The notes under the pieces: model-generated
What the model was told of the DNA's origin: nothing
The model's input: only the letters and a program-made list of their open reading frames with translations
The model's database searches: none
Made by a program: the position numbers and the translations under genes
Source of the DNA: Achatina immaculata
Taxonomy: Eukaryota > Mollusca > Gastropoda > Stylommatophora > Achatinidae
NCBI GenBank assembly: GCA_009760885.1
Contig: CM019719.1
Coordinates: forward strand, 32,764,584-32,828,583
Length of the DNA stretch: 64,000 bases
Direction: 5' to 3'
Shown: positions 11,491 through 21,345 of the stretch, in pieces
Position numbering within the stretch: position 1 is the first letter of the stretch
Layout of the letters: each line of letters begins with the position of its first letter

Positions 11491-12396
11491 ACCATTTATT
11501 CTTACTGCTGCATGTTAGTTTAGATACAGCAGTGATGTTAATTGTATCAGAAGTGTTGGAAATCCCATTGTTTCCAGTATTTCCCGCGCTATACATGTAC
11601 TCCAAATGGCTCTTCTTCAACTAAAGACCTCACCAAGTCACCTTGTGCAAATCTCACTACTGTTCAGTAAAATATCTTAACAAAAAAAACCCCCCCGCTT
11701 TTTTCACAAAAAACTACTACACCTACAAACTCATGAATTACAAACAAATCACTCAGCAAACATTTTTACTTCTGCTAACTCGTGAAAATCGTAGTCAAAT
11801 CGCGCAGTTTTCATGACTGCACTTGACCACCAAAAATGACACTCAAATGAAATGAGAAACTCGCTTCATCAAAACTATGAACTACATCATCATGCATGAA
11901 AACTTGTGACATTTCTATGTATGAATCGGGAACACATAACAAAGTATTAATGCGCAAAAATTCATTGAGCAATCACATTTGATATCTGACAACATACATG
12001 ATTTATGATTCAAAATGGATGAACTTACAGAAAGGACATAAAGACAGTCTCGACACAATAATGGCAAAATGACAAAATTTCAAAACGCACGTACAGATCA
12101 ATGCGATTTTAGTGAATTACATTTCATCGACTTGGCAATATGCCGTGATCAAATAATTACGATTCATGATACCCACTTAATACTCTTATGTAAAACACCG
12201 AAACATTAACAGTTCACCGAAAACTTCAACTTTACTACATAAACCACGTGCTATACTTCTTACAACAAAACTTGCAGTTCAGTTCACATAAAACAAACAT
12301 CAGACTTACGACAACTTAGACAACTTAAGGGATGCACAGGTATAGATCATGGCAGGAGGTGATACTAAAACATTTCACTCTAATTCATAAAACAAA
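11491..12396. other. AT-rich sequence, nothing recognised
   Basis: Rich in short A-tracts and lacking any long open frame. No TE domain, tandem repeat or RNA gene was recognised. Confidence 0.4.
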
Positions 12397-12506
12397 AGTA
12401 AGAGAACACAGTTTTGTAGGATTAGACCTCGAAAAAATCGTAGACAAAGCACTTTAGTGAGATGATTTTTTCGAGGTCTATTCCTATAAAACTGTGTTCT
12501 CTTACT
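12397..12506. repeat. Long hairpin (44-bp stem, about 20-nt loop)
   Basis: The left arm 12397-12441 (AGTAAGAGAACACAG ... CCTCGAAAAAATC) is the inverse of the right arm 12461-12506 (GATTTTTTCGAGG ... CTGTGTTCTCTTACT) with only two or three mismatches. The loop includes CAAAGCACTTTAGTGAG. An imperfect direct repeat, CTAATTCATAAAACA and CTAATTCATAAGACA, lies outside it near 12380 and 12556. It could be a MITE, a small-RNA precursor or a retroposed hairpin; the sequence alone does not decide. Confidence 0.85.
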
Positions 12507-12929
12507 TTACCGTAAGAAAGCCTCGTTGTTTCTTATTTATTAAAAAAAGTTCTCCTAATTCATAAGACAGTTACGATAACACGCTCCCTCACTATTCCCT
12601 GGCCATACCTCACACAGAAAAAAAAAACGAATGCTTATCAACTATATATTACGGACTGGACAATACATATTAGCCAGTCACGTGCCCACATGAGGCGCTA
12701 CTTTGACCTTTCGGTCGGCCGCTCCGAAAAAAAGCCAAAAGCTAGCAACCTTTCACACTTTTCGGGGACTTTCACACCTGGCCTGTACTGTAACTGACAC
12801 TATTACAATATATGTAGTTTTTTACTCGGGGCGGTTTACATTTTATAGCGCGCCGTGTACATATAATTTTGAATTTTCATCGTTGTCTTCCCAGACTGAC
12901 CACGGAGCCCTTACTGCAGTATGCTTCTA
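12507..12929. other. Unrecognised non-coding sequence
   Basis: No domain or repeat was recognised apart from short A-runs. Confidence 0.35.
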
Positions 12930-13170
12930 GGGCCCCTATTCCGGTCAGTAAAGAAAGAGTAAGACCCGTCGCCTCTCTTAGCTGCGTCGCACGTTATAGC
13001 CACAGGTACTGTCACGGTAGCCATTACTGACAGTCTTCTCTGGTGGGGTTTTGGTTGCCTCTGATTTCCTGTTTCTGCATCAGAGAATTTTCCCTCGGTT
13101 CCCTTCTTTTTCCTATGAATTTTCCCAGTGATTGTCAGGTTCTCTAACCTCTTTCGTTTTTCTCTCATTT
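12930..13170 (-). mobile_element. Decayed LINE post-RT tail
   Basis: In reverse complement the segment RLENLTITGKIHRKKKGTEG matches the LINE tail consensus (LENLV.TGKI.GKR.RGR) and is followed by a partly open frame. The family appears related to the fragment at 17150-17815 rather than to LINE-T. Confidence 0.5.
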
Positions 13171-13361
13171 CGTGACATCAGATGATGTTTGTGTCTTATA
13201 CTTTTTGTTGGTAATAATTATTTTTGTTTCTCAGACACCGTCCTTTGGCTTTAATAGTTGCTTTCTTCATTTTTTTTCATCTGTAGAATATATTAATCAA
13301 AGTCTCACAACATATTGATCCCCGTAAACCTTACGTAAAGCTGAGGGTAAAGAGAGGGAGG

Positions 13362-13423
13362 GAAAGAGAGAGAGAATGGGAGAGGGGGAGAGGGAAAGAT
13401 GAGAGAGAGGGGAGAGTGGGAAA

Positions 13424-13456
<33 letters not shown>
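13362..13456. repeat. GA-rich microsatellite
   Basis: A purine run dominated by GA dinucleotides, perfect from about 13426. Nothing else is recognised in 13171-13600. Confidence 0.85.
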
Positions 13457-13458
<2 letters not shown>

Positions 13459-13610
13459 ATAGTAAGTTCATGTCAATGGAATAGTTCGTTTATAAAACAG
13501 TATCGAAAAATGAGAAGCTCAGAGCAACTATGCTAGCGCGTATTTTTAGTAGTTGCTGAATGACATAAAGGTTAAATCTGTGAGATTTTAACGCTTTGAT
13601 GCTCATAAGA

Positions 13611-13712
13611 ACTCACGTGCATAGGGGTGAAGAGCGACGAGACGTGATACCGATTATATCACACTCAAATGTGTCTCAGGTTTCAAGGAAAATATAGGCA
13701 CTAAAAACATAT
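13611..13712 (+). mobile_element. SINE-1 3' fragment
   Basis: Contains GACGTGATACCGATTATATC and TCAAGGAAAATATAGGCACT, which match the body of the intact tRNA-headed SINE at 55597-55850. The tRNA-like head is missing. Confidence 0.6.
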
Positions 13713-13736
13713 TTCCTTTACAAAGATCTTGTACTT

Positions 13737-14010
13737 GCACTGCCTCCTTGTAACTGCGAACTGGTGTTCTTTGCAGCCGATGCTGTGAAGATGTTCAGCC
13801 ATAGCATCGTGTCGGCGTGGGAGCGGGTTATGGCAGCTATTTTTTTTTTCAGTCCCAGAGTACAGCTAAAAAGCAGAGGGTGTGCAATGCTTCTTTGGCA
13901 GACTCCACCACCATGGGGACTATGGCGATCCCTGCCCCGTTATCCAGGCTAGGCCTGTTCCTAGGGGTATCACCGGAGAAAATGGGACAAGGTCTTGGTC
14001 TCTATTTCCA
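13737..14010 (+). mobile_element. R2 repeat copy
   Basis: Begins AACTGCGAACTGGTGTTCTT and contains GCAGACTCCACCACCATGGG and CCAGGCTAGGCCTGTTCCTA, shared with copies at 25115, 27424, 57548 and 58125. It is non-coding. Its 3' end merges into the following 42-bp array, whose unit starts with the last bases of the element (GGTCT). Confidence 0.75.
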
Positions 14011-14301
14011 AGACCATCAGCACATGGAAGTCTGATGTGGTCTCTATTTCCAAGACCATCAGCACATGGAAGTCTGATGTGGTCTCTATTTCCAAGACCA
14101 TCAGCACATGGAAGTCTGATGTGGTCTCTATTTCCAAGACCATCAGCACATGGAAGTATGATGTGGTCTCTATTTCCAAGACCATCAGCACATGGAAGTC
14201 TGATGTGGTCTCTATTTCCAAGACCATCAGCACATGGAAGTCTGATGTGGTCTCTATTTCCAAGACCATCAGCACATGGAAGTCTGATGTGGTCTCTATC
14301 A
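13993..14301. repeat. 42-bp minisatellite, 7 copies
   Basis: Units contain TGGTCTCTATTTCCAAGACC followed by ATCAGCACATGGAAGTCTGA and TG, nearly identical. The 14-codon period leaves frames open on both strands (up to 184 codons); I take these as artefacts. Confidence 0.95.
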
Positions 14302-14395
14302 CGCCTGGCCACATTTACCTCCCCAGATTTTTCTGGTACCCATTTGTAGAGGCTGAGTGGATCGTTGAGCCTTTTTTTTTCTTTTTGGGTGTGGT

Positions 14396-14426
<31 letters not shown>
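14396..14426. repeat. (CT)n microsatellite
   Basis: A CT dinucleotide run next to a T-rich stretch. Confidence 0.9.
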
Positions 14427-14429
<3 letters not shown>

Positions 14430-14579
14430 CCTTAAGTGCCCAGGGCACATGGGGCTTCCGCAAGGGTTTTCCACAAATGCCTGTCCTTCGCCTTTTTTTC
14501 TGCTCTTGCCCAGGTGAGCCCTCTATTGCTCAACATCCTTTCTGTTGTTCTTCTCCATGTCTCTTTTGGTGTGGTGATA

Positions 14580-14645
14580 CCAGAAAAAAAATCCCACTAT
14601 TGGGACTTGAACCCGGTACCACTGGATTAGTAAACCGAGCAATGT
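14580..14645 (-). other. Possible tRNA-like (SINE head) remnant
   Basis: In reverse complement it contains CCGGGTTCAAGTCCC, which resembles a T-arm/B-box, preceded by GGTTTACTAATCCAGTGG. The T-stem does not pair well and no acceptor stem closes, so this is not a functional tRNA gene; a decayed tRNA-derived SINE head is more likely. Confidence 0.35.
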
Positions 14646-14678
14646 TTCCTGTATGCTTCAATACAAAGCTGCTTTTCA

Positions 14679-15410
14679 TCATCATCATATGCCGTGGCGA
14701 CTGGCATTGGCTGTTATGTTTCTCTATGGTGCACGAACCTTCACGCAGGCCATCAGTTCAGTTGGTGATCCCCTCTCACACCATCTCATCAAACTATCCA
14801 GTGTCATTTCACTAGGTTTTCCCTTGACTCTTCTTCCATCTGTTTTTCCTGGTGTTAAATAGTTTTCTTTGCTCCCTCTTCTCTTTCACTTTCGTATGCC
14901 GAAGGTCACGGAAAATACGGGTCTAACACTATATTCCCCAATATGCCTTAATGGCGTGGAAACGGGAATTTTACCTTTACCTTACCCTCTTCTTAACTGG
15001 TCACCCTACCTCACACGCTGATGACCCAGCATAATGAGGTCTCTAACGCTTCACCCCCTACGGCATTTGAAATGCTATGGGACTATCTTTACTTTACTTT
15101 TTACCCTCTTCTCTCTGCGTGTCCCGTGAAAGTATTTTTTGTCTCTCTCGTATTTTTGACAGTATTTCTTTCTGTCTCTCCGGCTCTTTTCATACATTCT
15201 TCTTGAATGATCTTTGCTGTCCGGGGAATTTGCAACATTCTTCTGATAAACCACATTTCTATCGCTTCCAGTGATCTCGATCTCTGTGTGGACCTGCCTA
15301 TTGTCCATGATTCACTTCCATATAACAAGATACCCTCAATATAGCTACTTTTAATATTTTCTTTTTTGGTACTTACAACAGTCTTCTTTTCTGATCCTAC
15401 CATGTTTAAA
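14679..15410 (-). mobile_element. LINE 3' part with (ATG)n tail, interrupted by SINE sequence
   Basis: In reverse complement the upstream part (15410 to about 15109) reads SYIEGILLYGSESWTIG, then EAIEMWFIRRMLQIPRTAKI, a standard LINE post-RT tail. The downstream part (about 14865 to 14679) holds the last protein segment and ends in the trinucleotide tail TGATGATGATG. Between them sits SINE-1-like sequence (CCGAAGGTCACGGAAAATAC, ACGGGAATTTTACCTTTACC). The same LINE type, also with an (ATG)n tail, occurs at 17150-17815. Confidence 0.65.
14885..14990 (+). mobile_element. SINE-1 3' fragment
   Basis: Shares the 3' body of the SINE at 55597-55850, including a CACTATATTCCC segment, GCCTTAATGGCGTGG and a TTTACCTTTACCTTA end. 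It interrupts the LINE on the opposite strand. Confidence 0.55.
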
Positions 15411-15535
15411 TACCAGCATTACACCATTTACGGAGAATTGGAAATAGTAATTACACACATATTAATAATAAATAATCAACTATAGATCACTATCAAGATT
15501 TCTCAGATATTTCCCATATTTATTATTTCTTCCAG

Positions 15536-15799
15536 GAGTTTACATCTGCTGGCAGAGAGGCTGCCAGGTCTATGGAGCCAGAAACTGGGAGCTACAATGA
15601 AGATAACTCCAGTTTCGATGTTGGCGCCATTCTTTGTGAAAAGTATAACGAGTGGTCGAAATGGTCCACGTGCAGCCGGAAGTGTGAGCAGACTCGAGTG
15701 CGCAAGTGCAAGGTACCGGAAGAATGCGGAAGAAGCTGGGTCAAAGAGAAAAGAACGTGTACAAGAGAAAAGGGGTCTTGTGTACCCCTGTCGTATAAG
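15536..15799 (+). CDS. Exon of TSP1-serine protease gene: first visible thrombospondin type-1 repeat
   Basis: The exon is bounded by a pyrimidine-rich acceptor (TTTATTATTTCTTCCAG) and a donor GTATGT, and is 88 codons long with phase 0 at both ends. After about 30 residues with an N-S-S glycosylation sequon, it encodes a thrombospondin type-1 repeat: EWSKWSTCSRKC, then RVRKCKVPEECG, then KEKRTC, ending CVPLSYK. The W-x-x-W-x-x-C core and the R-x-R-x-C ladder are the family hallmarks; such repeats are extracellular, disulfide-bonded and bind glycans or proteins. The chain starts in an earlier exon that I could not identify, so the start is an exon boundary, not a start codon. The methionine at 15572 lies inside the exon. 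Splicing to the next exon at 16585 keeps frame. Exon support is strong; assignment to one gene with the later exons rests on phase and content. Confidence 0.85.
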
Positions 15800-16584
15800 G
15801 TATGTCACCACTTGCGCATGCGTCAAACGGAGAACATGTTCATTTATTGTTTAGAAGATTGTTACGCTTTGCACTTTACTTTTTTATGATCAGTAGAAGT
15901 TTTAACTAGAGTTGATGGCACCCGGGGTAAATAAAAATGGCTCCCCTAAAAAAAAAACAAAAAAACAAGTGAGCTATTAAGAAATTTCACTTTACAAAGA
16001 AAGGAGAAGTGGAATTTACCAAATTTTAAGAATAAAATTTGCGCCTTCATATTTGGCGCCCGGGACACTTGCTTTTCCCGTTTCAGCTTCAGCCATGCCT
16101 TTGACGTCAGGGGCACGTGGTGCCATCTACTGATGGCATTGATCTGTTATTTTTCCAAGGACACAGGAAGTTCGCTGGCGGCAAGCCCGTCCTACAAAGC
16201 GGCAACACGAGTCGCATGTTTAGATATCTCCAACGGGTCGCGTAGGCAAAGTAGATATGGTCTTGGCCAGTTCGCTAGTCTTAACGCGACAGAGCGTACT
16301 CCTTTGATCTGTAAATTCACAAATATAATGGCGTGATTATTGAAACAAACGAGAGGACTATCTCTATTTTATGTAAGATAATTGGGGGGGGGGGGGAATA
16401 TTTATGCAAAGATGGACGAAATTGATGAAAGTATCTTTCATTTTAGCATTCATCACAGTAATTTTTACAGACACCACAAAAATCAATAGCATCACAACAT
16501 CACTCACGTCAGTAATCGTAATAATCTTATAGTCTTTACTCATAATTATTGATAATCATAGCAACTAATGGCCGTCGTCACCAG

Positions 16585-16743
16585 GTGATTGGCATGCAAA
16601 AACGCAACCGCATGATCGAGGAGCTATTGTATGACTTGCTGTACTCCACCTGGACCCCATGGGGCCCCTGCACACGCTCCTGCAGACAGCGGCGGCAGAG
16701 GAAATGCAAGTACAAGGCCGTTTGTATACGGTCTTACATACAG
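16585..16743 (+). CDS. Exon of TSP1-serine protease gene: start of second TSP1 repeat
   Basis: The acceptor is GCCGTCGTCACCAG and the donor GTGAGT; the exon is 53 codons long and phase 0-0. It encodes VIGMQKRNRMIEELLYDLLY, then STWTPWGPCTRSC, then RRQRKCKYKAVCIRSYIQ. The W-x-x-W-x-x-C-x-x-x-C pattern and the R-x-R-K-C strand mark the first two thirds of a thrombospondin type-1 repeat. The missing third (EERRC...C) is exactly what the next exon at 19811 supplies, paralleling the CGRSWVKEKRTC segment of the preceding repeat. An alternative acceptor at 16560-16561 would put a stop in frame, which is why 16585 is chosen. The acceptor pyrimidine tract is weak. Confidence 0.8.
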
Positions 16744-16849
16744 GTGAGTGACAGCTCTTGACCCAGGGACTTGCCTAACTTCATTTTGTAAAGTTGTCAT
16801 GACCTGAAGAATTGAGGCCTATTTTAATCATTTTATTTTGAAATGTGGG

Positions 16850-17010
16850 ATCAGTGTGTGATCGTGCCCTTCGAACACCAGGAAACCCGGGTTCGAATCT
16901 TTTTACGGTCCAGGGGATTTTGCTTCTTTGGGAAGAAAATTGAAAACAGTCTGCTCACTCTCTAGGCGGCTGCTGCAGGTAAGCGGTCATGTAGCCCCCT
17001 CCAGCTCGAA
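16850..17010 (+). mobile_element. Possible SINE with B-box-like motif
   Basis: Contains CCCGGGTTCGAATC, a good RNA polymerase III B-box, but no convincing A-box at the usual distance. It is distinct from SINE-1. Intronic. Confidence 0.3.
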
Positions 17011-17149
17011 ATATTCCCAGATCTTACGATCACATGCATTGTTTAGTGCAAGACGAGCTTCTGTGGAACTTCAGACTTCCGCGTAAAGTCGCTAGGGGTC
17101 CAGCGAGAAGTCGCCCTTCTTGTTCAGCAAGATAGATCGTAACTTAAAT

Positions 17150-17815
17150 CATCATCGTCATCATCATCATGTGCCATGTCTGAATGTGTCGGCGACCATG
17201 CCTCTCCACAGTTTCCGATCTTTCATGTTGTCCATCAGCTCTGCTATTGTGCTTCTCCCATGCTGTTCTGTCAAGCCTTCTAAGATTTTCTTTCTTGGTC
17301 TACCTCTCCCTTTTCTACCTCGAATTTTCCCGGTTGTCACGACATTTTCGATTCCTCCTCTTCTCTTTATATAACAACTGAACTTAGATTGTCTCCCTCG
17401 TAGTGTGTTTACTAAGATTCGTTTCTCATTGGCTTTTCTTAGGCATTTCTCTTTTGTTATTTTAGCAGTCCATGATATTCTTAACATTCTTCGTAGGAAC
17501 CATATTTCAGTTGTCTCTAATTCTCTCGGTGTTTGTTTTTGTTAGAGACTTCGATTCTCTTGTACATAGTAATACTGACTCGGTATAGCATTTCAAGACT
17601 CCTTTCCTGGTACCTATTGTCCAAGATGGATTGCACAAAATAGATTTCCTTTTCTTAAAGGCTATCCTTGCCTGAGATATTCTGTTCATTTGTTTGTTTG
17701 TTTGTTTATTTGTGTTTTTTACTTCCGTGATACATCTATCATGTGATGTTATCGGTGTACTAAGATGCCTGAATTTGTGCACTTGTTGTAATATTACTCC
17801 TTTCATTTTTTACAT
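17150..17815 (-). mobile_element. LINE 3' part with (ATG)n tail
   Basis: In reverse complement it reads from HLSTPITSHDRCITEVKN through EIWFLRRMLRISWTAKITKE to TTGKIRGRKGRGRPRKKILE and WRGMVADTFRHGT, then a stop and an ATGATGATGATG tail. This is the classic C-terminus of a non-LTR retrotransposon ORF2. It has few frameshifts and so is one of the better preserved copies. The 5' end is truncated near 17815. Confidence 0.85.
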
Positions 17816-17853
17816 TGCGTTCTGGTACGGATTGTTTAAATCTTTAAATGACA

Positions 17854-17855
<2 letters not shown>

Positions 17856-17896
<41 letters not shown>
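17856..17896. repeat. (TA)n microsatellite
   Basis: A perfect TA run of about 40 bp inside the 16744-19810 intron. Nothing else is recognised between 17897 and 18534. Confidence 0.9.
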
Positions 17897-17899
<3 letters not shown>

Positions 17900-18534
17900 T
17901 TGCAAAGAAACAAGTATCATTTTCTGGGGAAACGGGCTTTTGGTATTTATTGTTGGGTTGTTATTTTTACAACTAATTGTTCACTGTAAGGTTTCATGAG
18001 CTGGTGATGCAGTCATTTTTGTACAGGGCTTTCCTTAAATGTGAAAATGATTTCACTTTCATGTTAGTATTCCAGTTATTTAATACAATATGTGCCTTAT
18101 ACGGCACGGGTTAATACTGAATTGTATGTGTAGCTTTGCACCAGTGATGTGGTTATCTACTGAGTTATCAGGTTCACCCCCCCCCCCTTGTGTTGGCACA
18201 AACAGATGCTGAAAACCAAAGCCAGTCCAGCGTGATAGGTTGATATGACGTTTATTCAATAGACGTGATGATAATGAAGATGTTGACGAAATAATGACTG
18301 CCGGCAGGCTGCCCTGCCATATATCAAGTCCATTCATACGTTCCGAACATTCCAATAACTAAGACGAGACATCGCATCTTCTCGACAGTAACATGAAATC
18401 CATCCACACAGCTTCACATTCAGACGTATACTGACTGTAACTCAACAGTCATTCCCACAATTCACTTGTCACGGGATTCTTACCTCACGACAATAATAAA
18501 ATAATTATCTCCCTTCTACTGTTATATATTCATC

Positions 18535-18887
18535 AAAGACAGTATCAATATTTCATGTATTCCTGAGAAGACAATATCAGTATTTAAATTATTTCTTGTG
18601 GACGTTATTCATATTTCACTTTTTTCTCTAGACAGCAAACAGCTTTAGTATTTCTGGTATTCTACACAGACAGTATAAGTATTACGCAAATTCATCACAC
18701 AAAGCTTTATTATTTCATCATGTGTCCTCGGGCGTTATGTATATTTCATATATTTTTCACGGATAATTTATGTACATTCTTCGCATACAAAATCAGCATT
18801 TCACTTTAACATGTAGATAGTGTCTGTGTTTCACGTATTATCCACAGGTGGTGTCAATATTTCGTGCATCTATTATAGTATCAGTAT
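18535..18887. repeat. Degenerate ancestor-like part of the exon-3 acceptor repeat array
   Basis: Diverged units of about 31-33 bp share a CAGTAT..(G/A)TATTTCA core. They lead without a break into the more homogeneous arrays at 18888 and 19220, giving a gradient from diverged (left) to nearly identical (right). Confidence 0.6.
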
Positions 18888-19060
18888 TTGACGCTTTCTT
18901 CACACAGTATCGGGATTTCATGCTTTCTTCACACAGTATCGAGATTTCATGCTTTCTTCACACAGTATCGGGATTTCATGCTTTCTTCACACAGTATCGG
19001 GATTTCATGCTTTCTTCACACAGTATCGGAATTTCGTGCTTTCTTCACACATATAATCAA
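18888..19060. repeat. 29-bp minisatellite, 6 copies
   Basis: The unit is CACACAGTATCGGGATTTCA followed by TGCTTTCTT. It appears to be an offshoot of the same CAGTAT...TTTCATG motif as the 31-bp array to its right. Confidence 0.95.
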
Positions 19061-19219
19061 TTTTCGCGTATTCGTCACAGAAAATATCAATATTTCTTTA
19101 TGTGTGTAACCTTCCCAGACGAAATATATGCAATCCGTACAGACAGTATCAGTTACTCGTGATACCCCTCGCAGACAGTATCACTATTTCATGCGTCGCT
19201 CTCTCCCCCCCCCCCCCCA

Positions 19220-19810
19220 AGCATATCAGTATTTCATATGTTTTTGTCAGGCAGTATCAGTATTTCATGTGTTTCTGTCAGGCAGTATCAGTATTTCATG
19301 CGTTTCTGTCCGGCAGTGTCAGTATTTCATGTTTCTGTCAGGCAGTGTCAGTATTTCATGTGTTTCTGTCAGGCAGTATCAGTATTTCATGCGTTTCTGT
19401 CCGGCAGTGTCAGTATTTCATATGTTTCTGTCAGGCAGTGTCAGTATTTCATATGTTTCTGTCAGGCAGTATCAGTATTTCATGTGTTTCTGTCAGGCAG
19501 TATCAGTATTTCATGTGTTTCTGTCAGGCAGTGTCAGTATTTCATATGTTTCTGTCAGGCAGTATCAATATTTCATGTGTTTCTGTCAGGCAGTGTCAGT
19601 ATTTCATGTGTTTTTGTCAGGCAGTATCAGTATTTCATGTGTTTCTGTCAGGCAGTATCAGTATTTCATGTGTTTTTGTCAGGCAGTATCAGTATTTCAT
19701 GTGTTTCTTTCAGACAGTATCAATATTTCATGTGCTTCTCTGTCAGGCAGTGTCAGTATTTCATGTGTTTCTGTCAGGCAGCATCAGTATTTCATGTATT
19801 TCTTCATCAG
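19220..19810. repeat. 31-bp minisatellite of splice-acceptor-like units, about 19 copies
   Basis: The unit reads CAGTATTTCATGTGTTTCTG followed by TCAGGCAGTAT. Each unit has a pyrimidine-rich stretch followed by CAG-G. The last unit (TTTCATGTATTTCTTCATCAG) directly forms the 3' splice site of the exon beginning at 19811. Because 31 is not a multiple of three, all + frames remain open through the array. Confidence 0.95.
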
Positions 19811-20036
19811 GAAGAACGACGGTGTCAGATATTAGGCTCACGATGTGAGCATCGGTTCAGCCTAAAGCCACTGGGAGTGGGTAAAGAGGTGAACGTCAAT
19901 GCCACCAATGACGACGTTATCGATGGCGCTGGCGACAAGTCTGACGACGACATTACAGATGTAGATGAAGACTATGATGAGGGCGATTACGATGGAGTAT
20001 CAGAAGAGGGAGGAGTAGATATGGAGCCGGATGAAG
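19811..20036 (+). CDS. Exon of TSP1-serine protease gene: end of second TSP1 repeat and acidic linker
   Basis: The exon follows the acceptor TATTTCTTCATCAG and ends at the donor GTAAGA; it is 226 bp, entering in phase 0 and leaving one base. It starts EERRCQILGSRCEH, completing the second thrombospondin repeat begun in the previous exon, then passes through a short basic/neutral stretch with an N-A-T sequon into a strongly acidic linker (DDDITDVDEDYDEGDYDG and onward to MEPDEG). The linker has no predicted fold, and its length and charge suggest an extended, exposed spacer before the protease domain. Its one-base overhang fits the two-base start of the exon at 50167, giving a glycine codon. 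A 31-bp repeat array abuts its acceptor, so alternative acceptor use could lengthen it. Confidence 0.8.
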
Positions 20037-20094
20037 GTAAGATAAAGCTTGTTTACTTTAGGACAAGAGTATTTCTGTTTGTGTGTAATTGTAT

Positions 20095-20207
20095 TTTCTC
20101 TCTGTCTCTCTCTCTCTCTGTTACACTCATACTCGCTGCCTCTCACACACAGTCTCTCTCTCTTTCACACATACACTATCTCCTTCACACACACACTCTC
20201 ACGCAGA
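20095..20207. repeat. (CT)n/(CA)n-rich intronic sequence, left part
   Basis: CTCT and CACA dinucleotide blocks just downstream of the exon donor. Open frames here are low-complexity Ser/Leu/His strings and are not genes. Confidence 0.85.
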
Positions 20208-20283
20208 ATGTCAGACGGGCCTGCGTGCCCAATTCTTAACCCTTTTGAAATAAAGATCAATCAATCAATCAATCAATCAATCA
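20208..20283 (+). mobile_element. LINE 3' terminus with (AATC)n tail
   Basis: CAGAATGTCAGACGGGCCTG, then CGTGCCCAATTCTTAACC, then a polyadenylation-like AATAAAGATC lead into repeated AATC. The same terminus occurs at 55217-55302 with an (ATTC)n tail and, on the minus strand, at 57832-57930 with an (AATC)n tail. These are 5'-truncated ends of one retroelement family. Confidence 0.7.
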
Positions 20284-20640
20284 CTCTTTCTCACATACAC
20301 ACTCTCTCTCACGCACATTCACTCATTCTCTCACATACATACATGCTTTTACACACACACTCACACACAGTCTCTCACACGCATGCTCTCTCTCTCACAC
20401 ACACTCGCACTCTCTCTCTCTCACATGCAAACTCTCACACATCATCTCTCACACAGGTTCTCTCCCACACATGCTGTTTTTCTCTCACACACATACACTC
20501 TCTTGCACACCATCTCTCTCACACATTCTCTCTCACATACACTGTCTTTCTCTCACATACTCAAGCTCTCTCTCTCTCACACACACACTCCCTCACACAC
20601 ACATACACTCTCTCTCTCTTACCTCTCTTCCCCACTCAGT
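20284..20640. repeat. (CACA/CTCT)n-rich low-complexity block
   Basis: Alternating CT and CA dinucleotide runs, probably an expanded, degenerate continuation of the LINE-tail microsatellite on its left. Confidence 0.85.
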
Positions 20641-20771
20641 GAATGTAGCAGTATAGCCGTAATAAGTCTGTAAATGAAAGGTAATTCCGGACCATACACT
20701 AAATATGTAAAACTGAAAATAATGCGACTGTTTCATTTTAACAACTTCCAAGTGGTGAACATGTGGCTTTT

Positions 20772-21345
20772 CCTCTCTCTCTCTCTCTCTCTCTCATCTG
20801 TTAGAGCTCTTTCTCCCCCTCTGTCTCCTCCTGTAGCCGCCTGTCTCTCTCTGTCTTTGTCCCTCCCTCTCTCCTTCTTTCTCTCTCAGTTTGTCTCCAT
20901 CTGTCTCCGTCTATCTCTCTGTCTCTCTATCTCTGTCTATCATGTGTTAGAGCTCTTTCTTCCTCTCTGTCTTTGTCTCTAGCCGCCTATCTCTCTCTCT
21001 CTGTCTCTTTCTCTCTGTCTCCATATATCTCTGTCTCTCTCCTTGACTCTATCTCTCTGTCTGTCCCCTTGACTAAATCCCTCTGTCTGTCTTTATCTCT
21101 GGCTCTTTCTGTATGTCTTCTTCCATATCTCTCTTTCAATATCTCTCTCTATCTGTATCCCTCTTTCTCTCCTTGTCTTTTTCGATCTGTCTCTGTCTTT
21201 GTCTCTCTGCATATCTATGTATCTCTGTCTGTCTCTCTGTTTCTCTATCTCTCTCTTTCTATCTATGTCCTTCTCTGTCGGTCTCTCTCCTTTTTGTCTC
21301 TTTCTGTCTCTCTCTATATCTCTCTGTCTGTCTCCCTCTTGTTGA
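20772..21345. repeat. CT-rich low-complexity block
   Basis: Imperfect TCTCTCTGTCTC-type repeats over about 570 bp. The block is polypyrimidine on the + strand, and long Ser/Leu open frames follow from composition. Confidence 0.9.

Noticed and set aside
13882..14474. Overlapping open frames of 146-184 codons on both strands
   Set aside because: They cover the 42-bp minisatellite and R2 repeat, with both strands open for arithmetic reasons.
19102..19848. Long + frames rich in VFHVFLSGS/ISISCVSVRQ repeats
   Set aside because: These are three-frame readings of the 31-bp acceptor-like array. Only the part from 19811 on shows exon character.
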